10,043 bases of DNA from the NCBI GenBank assembly GCA_026770585.1, contig MU646337.1, forward strand, positions 907,543 to 917,585, read 5' to 3'. The translations under genes were made by a program, and so were the position numbers. Positions 1 to 5,565 of this stretch are shown here, piece by piece. The notes under the pieces were generated by a model, which saw only the letters and a program-made list of their open reading frames with translations, had not been told where the DNA came from and did not search any database. Within the stretch, counting starts at the first letter, position 1, and each line of letters opens with the position of its first letter. This stretch comes from Baffinella frigidus. Taxonomy: Eukaryota > Cryptophyceae > Cryptomonadales > Baffinellaceae.

Positions 1-65
1 ATATACAGGCCCTAAAACGTCTTAGGGTCTAGGGAGGAGACTTTGTTTGCCACGTGGACGAGGCC

Positions 66-290
66 GCCCGACTGGAGGGGGTTTGGGGTTTGGGGTTTGG
101 GGGCTAGGGTTTAGGGGTTGGGGGGTTAGGGTTTAGGGTTCAGGGGTCGTTGAGGGATTGTGGTGCATGGTTCAGGGTTTACGTTTTATCAGGGTCGAAT
201 TCTATGGTGTATTGTTTAGGGTTTAGGGTTTAGGGTTTAGGGTTTAGGGTTTAGGGTTTAGGGTCTAGGGTTCAGTTGTCGCCTAAACTC
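66..290 (+). repeat. Interstitial telomere-like repeat, TTTAGGG orientation
   Basis: Seven perfect consecutive TTTAGGG units lie at 215-263, with one degenerate unit (TCTAGGG) after them. The rest of the block is degenerate G-rich DNA of the same character (GGGTTTGGGGTTT and similar). TTTAGGG is the Arabidopsis-type telomere repeat of plants and several algal groups. The G-rich strand is on the plus strand here, opposite to the CCCTAAA blocks further right, so this is not the left end of a chromosome read inward. A short reversed piece (CTGAACCCTAA) at 289-300 closes the block. Confidence 0.9.
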
Positions 291-326
291 TGAACCCTAA
301 TTTGTAACCTGGCGTGGCCGTCTGAG

Positions 327-517
327 CCACACGAGAACGCTAGAGGGGCCTATTTAAAACCAGGGTGCTTTAAAAAGTGGGTAGTTGTGCAGTAACTTTC
401 GTCGATTGGTCACGTTACTAGCCATATATTGGCCAGTCACGAAGTTGGAATACCTTATCCTGGTACAAATATCTACAACCCCACATATAAATAGGCCCCT
501 CTAGCATTCTCGAGTGG
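327..517. mobile_element. Hairpin element of 191 bp with 30-bp inverted ends (MITE-like)
   Basis: The ends at 327-356 and 488-517 are inverted copies of each other with 28 of 30 positions matching. The shared core is GCTAGAGGGGCCTATTTA. The interior is AT-richer, has weaker internal inverted matches and no coding potential. This fits a non-autonomous DNA transposon that folds into a hairpin. I see no clear target-site duplication in the flanks. No second copy of these ends was found in the window. Confidence 0.65.
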
Positions 518-658
518 ATGGGGACACCATCAGGGTTGAGGGTTTATGGTCTGGGTCTAGAGTTTAGGCGATACCATCCGACAGCAAGCGTTCGAGTTCG
601 GGGTATCCCCCAACCGAAAACGCAGGGTAAGCGTAAACAGCGTAGGAAATATCACCTT

Positions 659-780
659 CTAGCTCTGCCCGAGTTTTTATTCTGGCTCGTCCTTGAAAGT
701 ATTTAACAGCAGAAACCCAGTACAAAAAGACGAATATACCGCCTTTCGGACGAGCCATAATAAAAATCAGGCGGAGCTAG
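659..780. mobile_element. Hairpin element of 122 bp with CTAGCTC ends
   Basis: The ends at 659-692 and 748-780 are inverted copies, about 34 bp each with a one-base indel and a few substitutions. The outermost bases are CTAGCTC and GAGCTAG and the inner border is GGCTCGTCC / GGACGAGCC. The outer motif CTAGCTCTG recurs at 1191, 2539, 6381 and inverted at 6533, so it may be a family signature. No coding potential; the 62-64 codon open frames here are chance readings through the inverted repeat. Confidence 0.6.
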
Positions 781-868
781 AGTCACTGGTGGCATAGTTG
801 AACGCCAAAATTGGCTTTCCCAGAGGGAGCTATCCCCTTCAGCAGTCTGGCGTGGTAAGCGTAAACAG

Positions 869-980
869 GTTTGTTCTGGCTCGTCCTACAGGTTTGCAAC
901 TCGCCCGTCTATACTGTCTGCCCTGAAATACTCATAAATACTTCAAGGACGAGCCACAATAAAACTGAGGCAGAGCTGGA
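869..980. mobile_element. Second, left-truncated copy related to the 659-780 element
   Basis: GGCTCGTCC at 878-886 and GGACGAGCC at 947-955 form the inner inverted border as in the neighbouring element. The right end (947-980) is close to the inverted left end of that element, including the adjacent CTTGAA-GTATTT sequence in inverted form (compare 691-703). The left outer end is missing. It is preceded by GGTAAGCGTAAACAG (852-866), which also occurs at 626-640. It is followed by CGTAGGAAATCTCAC (981-995), nearly identical to CGTAGGAAATATCAC at 641-655. The area therefore looks like a rearranged duplication. Confidence 0.5.
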
Positions 981-1074
981 GCGTAGGAAATCTCACTTTG
1001 GGAGGATCCGCCGCGCTAATCCAGGCTGTCCACCTGGATAGATAGTATAGTGCTGATAAAGCTCCCTCCCTCTT

Positions 1075-1156
1075 GATAGATAGATGATGGATAGATAGAT
1101 AGATCGATAGATAGATAGATATACATAGATATATCGATAGTTAGATAGATAGATAT
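1075..1156 (+). repeat. GATA/TAGA tetranucleotide microsatellite
   Basis: An imperfect run of GATA units interrupted by GATG, CGATAG and ATACATAG. The open frame on the reverse strand through it (many Y, I, L, S) is a translation of the repeat, not a gene. Confidence 0.95.
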
Positions 1157-1190
1157 CCGCCAAGTGTGCGTAGAGGCACACGCTGGCCCT

Positions 1191-1207
1191 CTAGCTCTGC
1201 CTCAGTC
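1191..1207 (+). repeat. Solo copy of the CTAGCTCTGCCTCAGT element end
   Basis: CTAGCTCTGCCTCAGT matches the inverted right end of the element at 869-980 at 15 of 16 positions. Its outer part matches the ends at 659, 2539 and 6381. No partner end is visible to its right, so it is a fragment. A 6-bp inverted pair TCAGTC/GACTGA (1202-1218) overlaps it. Confidence 0.45.
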
Positions 1208-1331
1208 GGGTCGACTGATCGTTTCCACACCAAAGGTCGACGAATCTGTGGAGACAACAGGGAAATCAACTTCCCGTCTGCTCATTTTGAGGAGACCAGA
1301 TTAACGCAGGCAGCGCTAGAACTTGAGGAAG

Positions 1332-1366
1332 GGAGAGATCTACAAAGAGATGACAGCGATGCTGAA
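1332..1366 (+). repeat. Left 35-bp direct repeat flanking the 20-bp tandem array
   Basis: This segment starts GGAGAGATCT and contains AGATGACAGCGATG. A diverged copy lies at 1563-1597 on the other side of the tandem array. The two copies differ by a few substitutions around the AAAGAGATGACA core. They bracket the array symmetrically, as if the array expanded inside a duplicated segment. Confidence 0.7.
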
Positions 1367-1370
1367 CACG

Positions 1371-1552
1371 AAACCCTTCTAGAACACACGAACACGTTCT
1401 AGAGCACACGGACCCCTTCTAGAACGCACGAAACCCTTCTAGAGCACACGAACCCCTTCTGGAGCACACGAAACCCGTCTAGAACACACGACACCCCTTC
1501 TAGAACACACGAACCCCTTCTAGAACACACGAAACCCTTCTAGAACACGCAC
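1371..1552 (+). repeat. Tandem array, 20-bp unit containing TTCTAGAACACACGAA
   Basis: TTCT of each unit starts at 1377, 1397, 1417, 1437, 1457, 1477 (as GTCT), 1498, 1518 and 1538. That gives about nine units with a 20-bp period and one 21-bp step. Most units carry TTCTAGAAC or TTCTAGAGC followed by ACACGAA and a C-run. TTCnnGAA matches the tail-to-tail half of a eukaryotic heat-shock-factor site; whether that is meaningful here is inference. No spacers separate the units, so this is an ordinary minisatellite and not a CRISPR array. Confidence 0.9.
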
Positions 1553-1562
1553 CTTGGAGAAC

Positions 1563-1597
1563 GGAGAGATCTCAGAAGAGATGACAACGATGTTGAG
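1563..1597 (+). repeat. Right 35-bp direct repeat flanking the 20-bp tandem array
   Basis: Diverged copy of 1332-1366: GGAGAGATCT, then CAGAAGAGATGACAACGATG. See the left copy for how they bracket the array. Confidence 0.7.
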
Positions 1598-1644
1598 CCG
1601 CTCCCCATCCGGCAGCGTCCCCGACTCAGGAATCGTCTGCTTCG

Positions 1645-1738
1645 TAAATCGGGATTAGGAATTCGTATATTGGGGTTAGGGCTTGGGTATATATAGGGTA
1701 TAGGGATCAGGGCCAGGGATTAGATTAGGGCTTTGTAT
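1645..1738 (+). repeat. Degenerate telomere-like G-rich repeat
   Basis: Repeated variants of GGGATTAGG, GGGGTTAGGG, GGGTATAGGGAT and AGATTAGGG. It looks like decayed TTTAGGG-type DNA on the plus strand. It ends directly before the inverted end of the next element. Confidence 0.6.
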
Positions 1739-1742
1739 ATCT

Positions 1743-2016
1743 CTTATGTGGCGGCGCCACCTCAAGGCGTCACCTCGTCAAAATGTCGACTTTGGCCTGT
1801 AGTAAAGATCTCAAGGTTTCATCGCAGCTCGATTTTTTTTAGCAGAATCTGGAGCTGACGGCCAAATCTCGAGGTTCTGCGCTTTCAGATTTGAAAAAAA
1901 TGAAATTTAGAGGTCAAATTCCGGGAAATCCTCAACCTGGCAATTCAAATTACTACACGTTTGTGTAGTAATTTTCATTGAAACGAAAGGCATCCAGGAC
2001 TGTCTCGCCACATAAG
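1743..2016. mobile_element. Candidate 274-bp element with CTTATGTGGCG ends
   Basis: CTTATGTGGCG at 1743-1753 is repeated as its exact inverse CGCCACATAAG at 2006-2016. The element sits in degenerate G-rich repeat DNA on both sides, and the interior differs sharply from its flanks (T- and A-runs, no TTAGGG character). Inside, 1941-1980 forms a strong hairpin. No target-site duplication is obvious and no protein is encoded. The 11-bp ends could be chance, but the sharp composition change at both borders supports an insertion. Confidence 0.5.
1941..1980. repeat. 18-bp-arm hairpin with AATTACTACAC core
   Basis: Arms 1941-1958 and 1963-1980 pair at 16 of 18 positions around a 4-base loop. The arm sequence AATGAAAATTACTACAC (inverse of the right arm), with the following GTTTG, recurs almost exactly at 4660-4682 inside another element. 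The stem is therefore a shared module and not a one-off palindrome. Confidence 0.75.
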
Positions 2017-2222
2017 GGATAGGGGGTTGGGCTTCCAAGGTATAGGGATTGGGGTTGGATTGCTCAGGGGTTGGCGTTTGATTACGGGGTTTATCGATTA
2101 GGGTCCATGCCTCAGGGTGTGCCGTTCGGCGTTTGGGGTGTAAGGTTTAGGGAACCTACGCCTGCTGAGGGATTAGGCCGAATCCTACGCCTGCTCCTGG
2201 CTAGACTGAGACAGCGCCAGGG
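2017..2222 (+). repeat. Degenerate telomere-like G-rich stretch
   Basis: Loose variants of GGGATAGGG, GGTTGGGG, TTAGGGTCC and AAGGTTTAGGG up to about 2153. Then comes a short direct repeat (CCTACGCCTGCT twice, near 2156 and 2185). The 192-codon plus-strand frame starting here is considered non-coding because it is built from this repeat and the hairpin that follows. Confidence 0.5.
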
Positions 2223-2360
2223 GCCAAACAGTGGGCTTCGAAGGAAATTTCTACCAGCAATCTGGTCGAAATCTCGGTTAAGAGGATGTCTTTGTCCCGA
2301 GCAATTCTTAATTAGTACCACCAAGATAAACGGACCGATCTGCGAAGCCCACTGTGTGGC
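2223..2360. mobile_element. Hairpin element of 138 bp with 21-bp inverted ends
   Basis: The ends at 2223-2243 and 2340-2360 are inverted copies with 19 of 21 positions matching, including an exact 12-bp core (CAGTGGGCTTCG / CGAAGCCCACTG). It is MITE-like in size. No target duplication is evident and no second copy occurs in this window. After it, up to about 2450, lies C-rich degenerate DNA (repeated ACTGCCCCCAAACC-like and ACAGCCCCCAACCCC-like units). Confidence 0.55.
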
Positions 2361-2538
2361 TCGAGGGGAACCTAAACCGCAGAAACAGCCCCCACCCTGC
2401 AAAACTGCCCCCAAACCACCGAACAGCCCCCAACCCCTGCGAACTCGGTTCAGTGTTTCACTCGCCCAGCACGCGAGGAACGCCCTACGCCTCTTGCAAC
2501 TCATGAACAGGTTTTCCTGGTCCCCAGCCTGTCACCTC

Positions 2539-2626
2539 CTAGCTCTGGCTCAGTCTATTTGGGCTCACCAATTTGGTGAGCCTGGGCTCTTTTACGGTGC
2601 AAAGTTGACGGATTTGTACAGCAAAC
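2539..2626 (+). mobile_element. Partial copy of the CTAGCTCTG / CCAAATTGG element
   Basis: It begins with CTAGCTCTGG and reaches a perfect 21-bp palindrome at 2562-2582 (10-bp arms GGCTCACCAA / TTGGTGAGCC around one T). It continues to AAGTTGAC near 2605. The same order of motifs (terminal CTAGCTCTG, ATTTGG, large palindrome centred on CCAA-TTGG, then AAGTTGACAAAT) is read on the minus strand from the right end of the element at 6381-6541. The other end is not recognisable, so the copy is truncated or strongly decayed. Confidence 0.5.
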
Positions 2627-2634
2627 ACATCATG

Positions 2635-3345
2635 TCAACTCATCAATAGCCTGCCACTGAAATGGTTTCTGGTGCAAACCAGCCCCTCAGTTTCTCGACA
2701 GAAGTTGGGAGTCCCAGTGCGAATCCCTGCAGCAGAATTCCCCCCACACCCCCCACCGATGGGATGGGATCCCCCCTCAGCTCCCTGCAACTCGCCCAAT
2801 GACCACACGGACGACGTCCCAAACTCCCCGCGAGACGCTGCGTCCCGTGTGTTGCGGCAAGAGACAGGGCGAGCAGGGGGAGAGGGGGCCGGGGGCCGCG
2901 GGGGGGGGGGTCGGGGATGTGCCTCGGCAGCCAGCTTCTCGATCTCGAGCTCGAGCTTGTGGATGGTGTTGAGGGCATCGTCCTCTGAGATCTTGCCAGC
3001 CTTGTCGCCGGTCAGCTCCACCTCGTTCAGCGAAGAGTATGAGTTGGTCCGCTGGATCCGCCCGAAAGGTTTAACGAGAGGCACAGCAGCAGTCCCGCCC
3101 GGCGACAAGGGCACGGCCTTGGGCGCTGCGGCGGGCACAGCTGCCTTGCTTAGAGGGATGGCTGTCCCCGTCCCGCCGCGGAGGCGAAGCGTCCTGCTGA
3201 GTGCCCGCGGTACCGCTGCTCTCCCGAGGGCCCCACGGCGGCCCGCCATGACACCTGCACTTGCGGCATCACACGAGACACACGACGCTGCAATCAGCGC
3301 CGCAACGGCGCCGAAGCAGCGTAGTGTACGCCCTGCAGCAACCAT
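2635..3345 (-). CDS. Unidentified secreted or organelle-targeted protein with LRLRGG motif (3' part uncertain)
   Basis: I do not recognise the family. From the chosen start (ATG at 3345) the frame gives 236 residues; an in-frame ATG at 3381 would add 12 charged residues and spoil the signal peptide. Residues 8-25 (LRCFGAVAALIAASCVSC) form a signal-peptide core with likely cleavage after CDA. An Arg/Ala-rich stretch follows with TLRLRGG at 52-58, then Ala/Val/Pro-rich sequence (AAVP, KAVP, AAVP at 62-92). Next is a polar region with KISEDDALNTIHKLELEIEKL at 118-138, a short heptad-like helix. The leader plus LRLRGG arrangement is common in proteins of algae with secondary plastids, so targeting to the secretory route or plastid is inferred. 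After residue about 142 the sequence becomes Pro/Arg-rich across an 11-base G run (2900-2910, C on this strand) and then resembles non-coding DNA. The true protein probably splices out near 2922 or ends early. It is divergent from the gene at 3469. Confidence 0.5.
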   Translation of the reverse strand: MVAAGRTLRCFGAVAALIAASCVSCDAASAGVMAGRRGALGRAAVPRALSRTLRLRGGTGTAIPLSKAAVPAAAPKAVPLSPGGTAAVPLVKPFGRIQRTNSYSSLNEVELTGDKAGKISEDDALNTIHKLELEIEKLAAEAHPRPPPPRPPAPSPPARPVSCRNTRDAASRGEFGTSSVWSLGELQGAEGGSHPIGGGCGGNSAAGIRTGTPNFCRETEGLVCTRNHFSGRLLMS

Positions 3346-3468
3346 CTTGTCGACGATGTCCCGGATTTTTGGTGCTCGCAAAAGTTGACATGCTTAGACC
3401 AGATTGACTTTCCTAAGTCAAGAGTGTGGCCACCCGAATTTTGCCTGTCTTCGATAAAACGCAACAAC
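3346..3468. promoter_or_regulatory. Short divergent intergenic region, probably shared promoter
   Basis: Only 123 bp separate the two start codons of the head-to-head genes, so any core promoter elements must lie here or overlap the 5' untranslated regions. No TATA box stands out. The clearest structure is the inverted pair TTGACTT/AAGTCAA at 3404-3421. A stretch resembling an initiator context (AAAACGCAACAAC) lies directly before the plus-strand ATG. Confidence 0.4.
3404..3421. promoter_or_regulatory. Inverted repeat TTGACTT-TCCT-AAGTCAA in the divergent promoter
   Basis: Perfect 7-bp arms around TCCT, midway between two divergent start codons: a plausible binding site for a dimeric regulator. 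The half-site resembles the TTGAC core of W-box-type elements. However, TTGAC/GTCAA words are frequent in transposons and satellites of this window, so the function is only suggested. Confidence 0.3.
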
Positions 3469-4059
3469 ATGAGTGACGAGGTGGAGATGACGGCTACGGG
3501 GGGTGCGATGAAGGGGAGAGGCGGGTCGAAGATGAAGTGGTGGATCGGTACCACGATGGCGATGGGAATGCTGGCCATTGCGACGACATTCTACTCGCTC
3601 CCAGGTTCGTTAAGGGATCAATTGCCAAACCCAGCAGCAGCAGCACGAACACGGTATTCGTTCAACTCTGCCGCTATCCCTCTCGGGGGCAGCATGCTTC
3701 AGCCAGGAACGCCCCCCCTGAACGTGAGCAAGGGCCCCACTCTCCCCACCCGCGACGCAGATCGCCGGCGTGGGAGCCCTACCGACGCGCAGTCTGTTCA
3801 GCTCTTCGGAAGCTCTGGGGGAACGCGCTACCGGCGCGGACCCACCGAGTCCACAGAGCAGCGGAAGCTCGGGAAGATGCGGGAGACGAACCGCAAGCTG
3901 CTGACCGAGAAATGCCCGCACGCCGCGGGGGGCGACGCGCCTTCTGGGGGGGACGGGACGGCGGGGGTCGACATGGGATGCGGATTTGGAGTCCCTCCGC
4001 TCACGGTGCGCTCCGCTGAAACCCTAAAACCATTAACCTCTAGACCCCTAAATCCCTAA
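3469..4059 (+). CDS. Unidentified single-pass membrane protein, 3' end uncertain
   Basis: The frame from ATG 3469 gives 196 residues; an in-frame upstream ATG at 3385 is less likely because it would read through the shared promoter. Residues 1-23 are polar and end with basic GRGGSKMK. Residues 24-44 (WWIGTTMAMGMLAIATTFYSL) form one hydrophobic span, giving a signal-anchor (type II-like) topology with the bulk lumenal or extracellular. The remainder is Pro/Ser/Thr/Arg-rich and probably disordered, with a Lys/Arg/Glu helix (STEQRKLGKMRETNRKLL) at about 141-158 and Cys at about 162 and 175. Type II anchors with a stem are typical of Golgi glycosyltransferases, but no catalytic domain is visible. 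The last 17 residues are translated telomere-like repeat. A phase-0 donor-like GTGCGC at 4006 suggests that the exon really ends after residue 179. Another donor-like CAG/GTTCGT occurs at 3605, but the frame stays open through it. Divergent from the gene at 3345. Confidence 0.55.
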   Translation: MSDEVEMTATGGAMKGRGGSKMKWWIGTTMAMGMLAIATTFYSLPGSLRDQLPNPAAAARTRYSFNSAAIPLGGSMLQPGTPPLNVSKGPTLPTRDADRRRGSPTDAQSVQLFGSSGGTRYRRGPTESTEQRKLGKMRETNRKLLTEKCPHAAGGDAPSGGDGTAGVDMGCGFGVPPLTVRSAETLKPLTSRPLNP

Positions 4060-4310
4060 ACCCCTAAACCCCTAAACCCAAACCCCAAAACCCTTAACCC
4101 AAAACCCAAACGCCTAAACCCCAAACCCCAAAATCCTGACCCTAAACCCTACACCCAAAAACGCGTAAGGGTGGCTTGGGCTGTCACTCAAGGTTCACGC
4201 CCCGAAAAAACGAACCCTAAACCCTAAACCCTAAACCCTAAACCCTAAATCCTAAACCCCCAAATTCCTAAACCCTAAACCCTAAACCCTAAACCCTAAA
4301 CCCGAAACTC
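4019..4310 (-). repeat. Telomere-like CCCTAAA block
   Basis: CCCTAAA and variants (CCCCTAAA, CCCAAA, CCTAAAT) on the plus strand, with runs of perfect units at about 4214-4250 and 4270-4303. A non-repeat island at about 4157-4212 interrupts it. This is the opposite orientation to the block at 66-290. It begins inside the open frame of the membrane-protein gene. Confidence 0.9.
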
Positions 4311-4630
4311 TTAACCTGCCCGCCACGTGGGCAGGGTTACCCTGAGCCTGCCCGCCATGCAGGGCCCTGACACAGGGTATTTGACAGTATTTTCGCCTGG
4401 CTGAGCCTCGTGATTTCAACCCAGTGGAGTACAAATATTCCACTGAAGTATTTCCCGCCCTAAACCCTAATTCCAACCCAAAATGTTTGTACCACAGGCT
4501 GGCCACACCTTCAATTGATTCCGGGATGTTGTGGAATGTTGAGTTGGTGGTAGTGAGACCGGGAAACGACCGAGAATCGACCAAGACTCCGCATTGATTC
4601 CGGGGAAAGGCCCGGGCGAATCTCATGAGA
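4311..4630. other. Unique-looking intergenic or intronic block, two small stem-loops
   Basis: About 320 bp without telomere-like units. It contains a stem CCTGCCC (4315-4321) / GGGCAGG (4329-4335) enclosing CACGTG, and a stem CAGTGGA (4422-4428) / TCCACTG (4439-4445). TTGATTCCGGG occurs twice (about 4515 and 4593). A 114-codon minus-strand frame crosses it, but its end is translated CCCTAAA repeat and it shows no recognisable domain. I do not call a gene. Confidence 0.5.
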
Positions 4631-4754
4631 AAACTGATTTAATTTAAAATATTGAATTTCAATGAAAATTACTACACGTTTGCTTCCATATTACTAGCAA
4701 AGATCGTTATGTGTAGTAATTTCGTTGCCAAAATGTTTTAAATTAAACCAGTTT
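4631..4754. mobile_element. Hairpin element of 124 bp, AT-rich, with AAACTG ends
   Basis: The left arm starts AAACTGATTTAATTTAAAA. The right end, inverted, reads AAACTGGTTTAATTTAAAAC, and the arms continue imperfectly inward to ATTACTACAC / GTGTAGTAAT (4667-4676 and 4711-4720). The whole is one long imperfect hairpin. Strong AT bias against GC-richer flanks supports an insertion. The inner AATGAAAATTACTACAC module is shared with the hairpin at 1941-1980. No clear target duplication. Confidence 0.65.
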
Positions 4755-4812
4755 GCCTATGAAATCCGAAGGAGCCTGACATCGGAGGGGGCGCTGCGTG
4801 CGCAGGAGGATG

Positions 4813-4916
4813 ATAAACCCTAAACCCTAAACACTAAACACTGAACACTGAACCCTCAACCCTCAACCCTAAACCCTCAACCCTGAACCTAAACCCTGAA
4901 CCCTACACCCTACACC
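4813..4916 (-). repeat. Telomere-like CCCTAAA / CCCTGAA / CCCTCAA block
   Basis: Degenerate 7-mers (CCCTAAA, CACTGAA, CCCTCAA, CCCTACA) on the plus strand, ending in CCCTACACCAG, which doubles as a splice-acceptor-like sequence for the next island. Confidence 0.85.
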
Positions 4917-4918
4917 AG

Positions 4919-4957
4919 GTGGATGAAATCCAAGCAGAGCTGCCAGCGTTCGTTGAG
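4919..4957 (+). other. Candidate small coding exon embedded in telomere-like repeats
   Basis: A non-repeat island begins right after CCCTACACCAG (acceptor-like) and reads GTG GAT GAA ATC to GTT GAG. A donor-like GTCTGT follows at 4958, and C/T-rich unique sequence continues to about 5015. In phase 0 it encodes VDEIQAELPAFVE. This is the same phase in which the upstream membrane-protein exon would stop at the donor-like GTGCGC at 4006. Joining is inferred; 39 bp is short and could be chance. Confidence 0.25.
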
Positions 4958-5015
4958 GTCTGTCCCTCTCCCACCTTCCCCCAGCCCTCTCACGTCAACG
5001 TTTTCGCGCGACCCT

Positions 5016-5150
5016 CCACCCTCAACCCAAAACCCAAAACCCAAGACCCCAAACCTCACCCCCAAAACTCAACCCCCAAAGCCCAAAACCCAAAACCCAA
5101 AAACCCTAAACCCTAAACCCTAAACCCTAACCCCCGATCCCTAAACCCTC
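5016..5150 (-). repeat. Telomere-like CCCTAAA / CCCAAAA block
   Basis: Runs of CCCAAAAC, then perfect CCCTAAA units at about 5104-5130. The Pro/Lys/Asn-rich frames crossing it (NPKPK-type) are translations of the repeat. Confidence 0.9.
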
Positions 5151-5170
5151 AACCCTAACTCGGCGCACAG

Positions 5171-5207
5171 GTACAAAACAGGCATCCGAAAGGGATGCTC
5201 AACCAGG
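5171..5207 (+). other. Second non-repeat island with splice-like borders
   Basis: Preceded by CGGCGCACAG (acceptor-like) and followed by GTACGA (donor-like) at 5208, with telomere-like DNA on both sides. In the phase left by the island at 4919-4957 it would read VQNRHPKGMLNQ; other phases are also open. Very short, so this is only a candidate exon. Confidence 0.2.
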
Positions 5208-5224
5208 GTACGACCGTGCCCGCG

Positions 5225-5466
5225 AACCCTAAGACCGAAACCCGAAACCCAAAACCCTAAATCCTGAACCCCAAAACCGAAACCCGGAACCCGAAACCCT
5301 AAACCTGAAACCCTAAGACCGAAACCCTAAACCCGAACCCCTAAACCCTAAACCCCATACCCTAAACCCTAAACCCAAAAACCGAAACCCTAAACCCTAA
5401 ACCCCAAACCCCAAAACCCCAAACCCCAAACCCTAAAACCGAAACCGGAAATCCGAAAACCGAAAT
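5225..5466 (-). repeat. Telomere-like block with CCCTAAA, CCCAAAA and CCGAAA variants
   Basis: About 240 bp of degenerate 6-8-mers on the plus strand: AACCCGAAACCC, ACCCTAAAC, CCCCAAACC, CCGAAACCGG. It is more divergent than the neighbouring blocks and contains no gene. A 13-base G run follows at 5506-5518. Confidence 0.9.
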
Positions 5467-5565
5467 GCCTAATGCTACCGATCCTCCGGCCTAGCCTCTG
5501 AATTCGGGGGGGGGGGGGTTGAGACGTGAATGTGGTTGCGAGACTTGAAAGATGCGGCGCTTCGG

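Noticed and set aside
66-290. True chromosome end
   Set aside because: Only seven perfect units, oriented with the G-rich strand pointing into the window, with degenerate sequence on both sides.
1166-1402. 78-codon plus-strand frame
   Set aside because: It starts in a microsatellite border, crosses a transposon-end fragment and ends in the 20-bp tandem array. The middle part is open but short and has no supporting evidence.
1371-1552. CRISPR-like array
   Set aside because: The units are contiguous with no unique spacers, the repeat is 20 bp and imperfect, and the sequence is eukaryotic in character.
2071-2649. 192-codon plus-strand open frame
   Set aside because: Its start is translated degenerate telomere-like repeat, its middle is the 2223-2360 hairpin element and C-rich repeat, and its end is a transposon fragment. 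No domain or consistent codon preference is visible.
4282-4626. 114-codon minus-strand frame
   Set aside because: Its C-terminal end is telomere-like repeat, no domain is visible, and no start context or neighbour supports it.
4919-5123. Two overlapping Pro/Lys/Asn-rich frames (NPKPK-type)
   Set aside because: Apart from the first 13 codons or so these are translations of CCCAAAA/CCCTAAA repeats in two frames at once.
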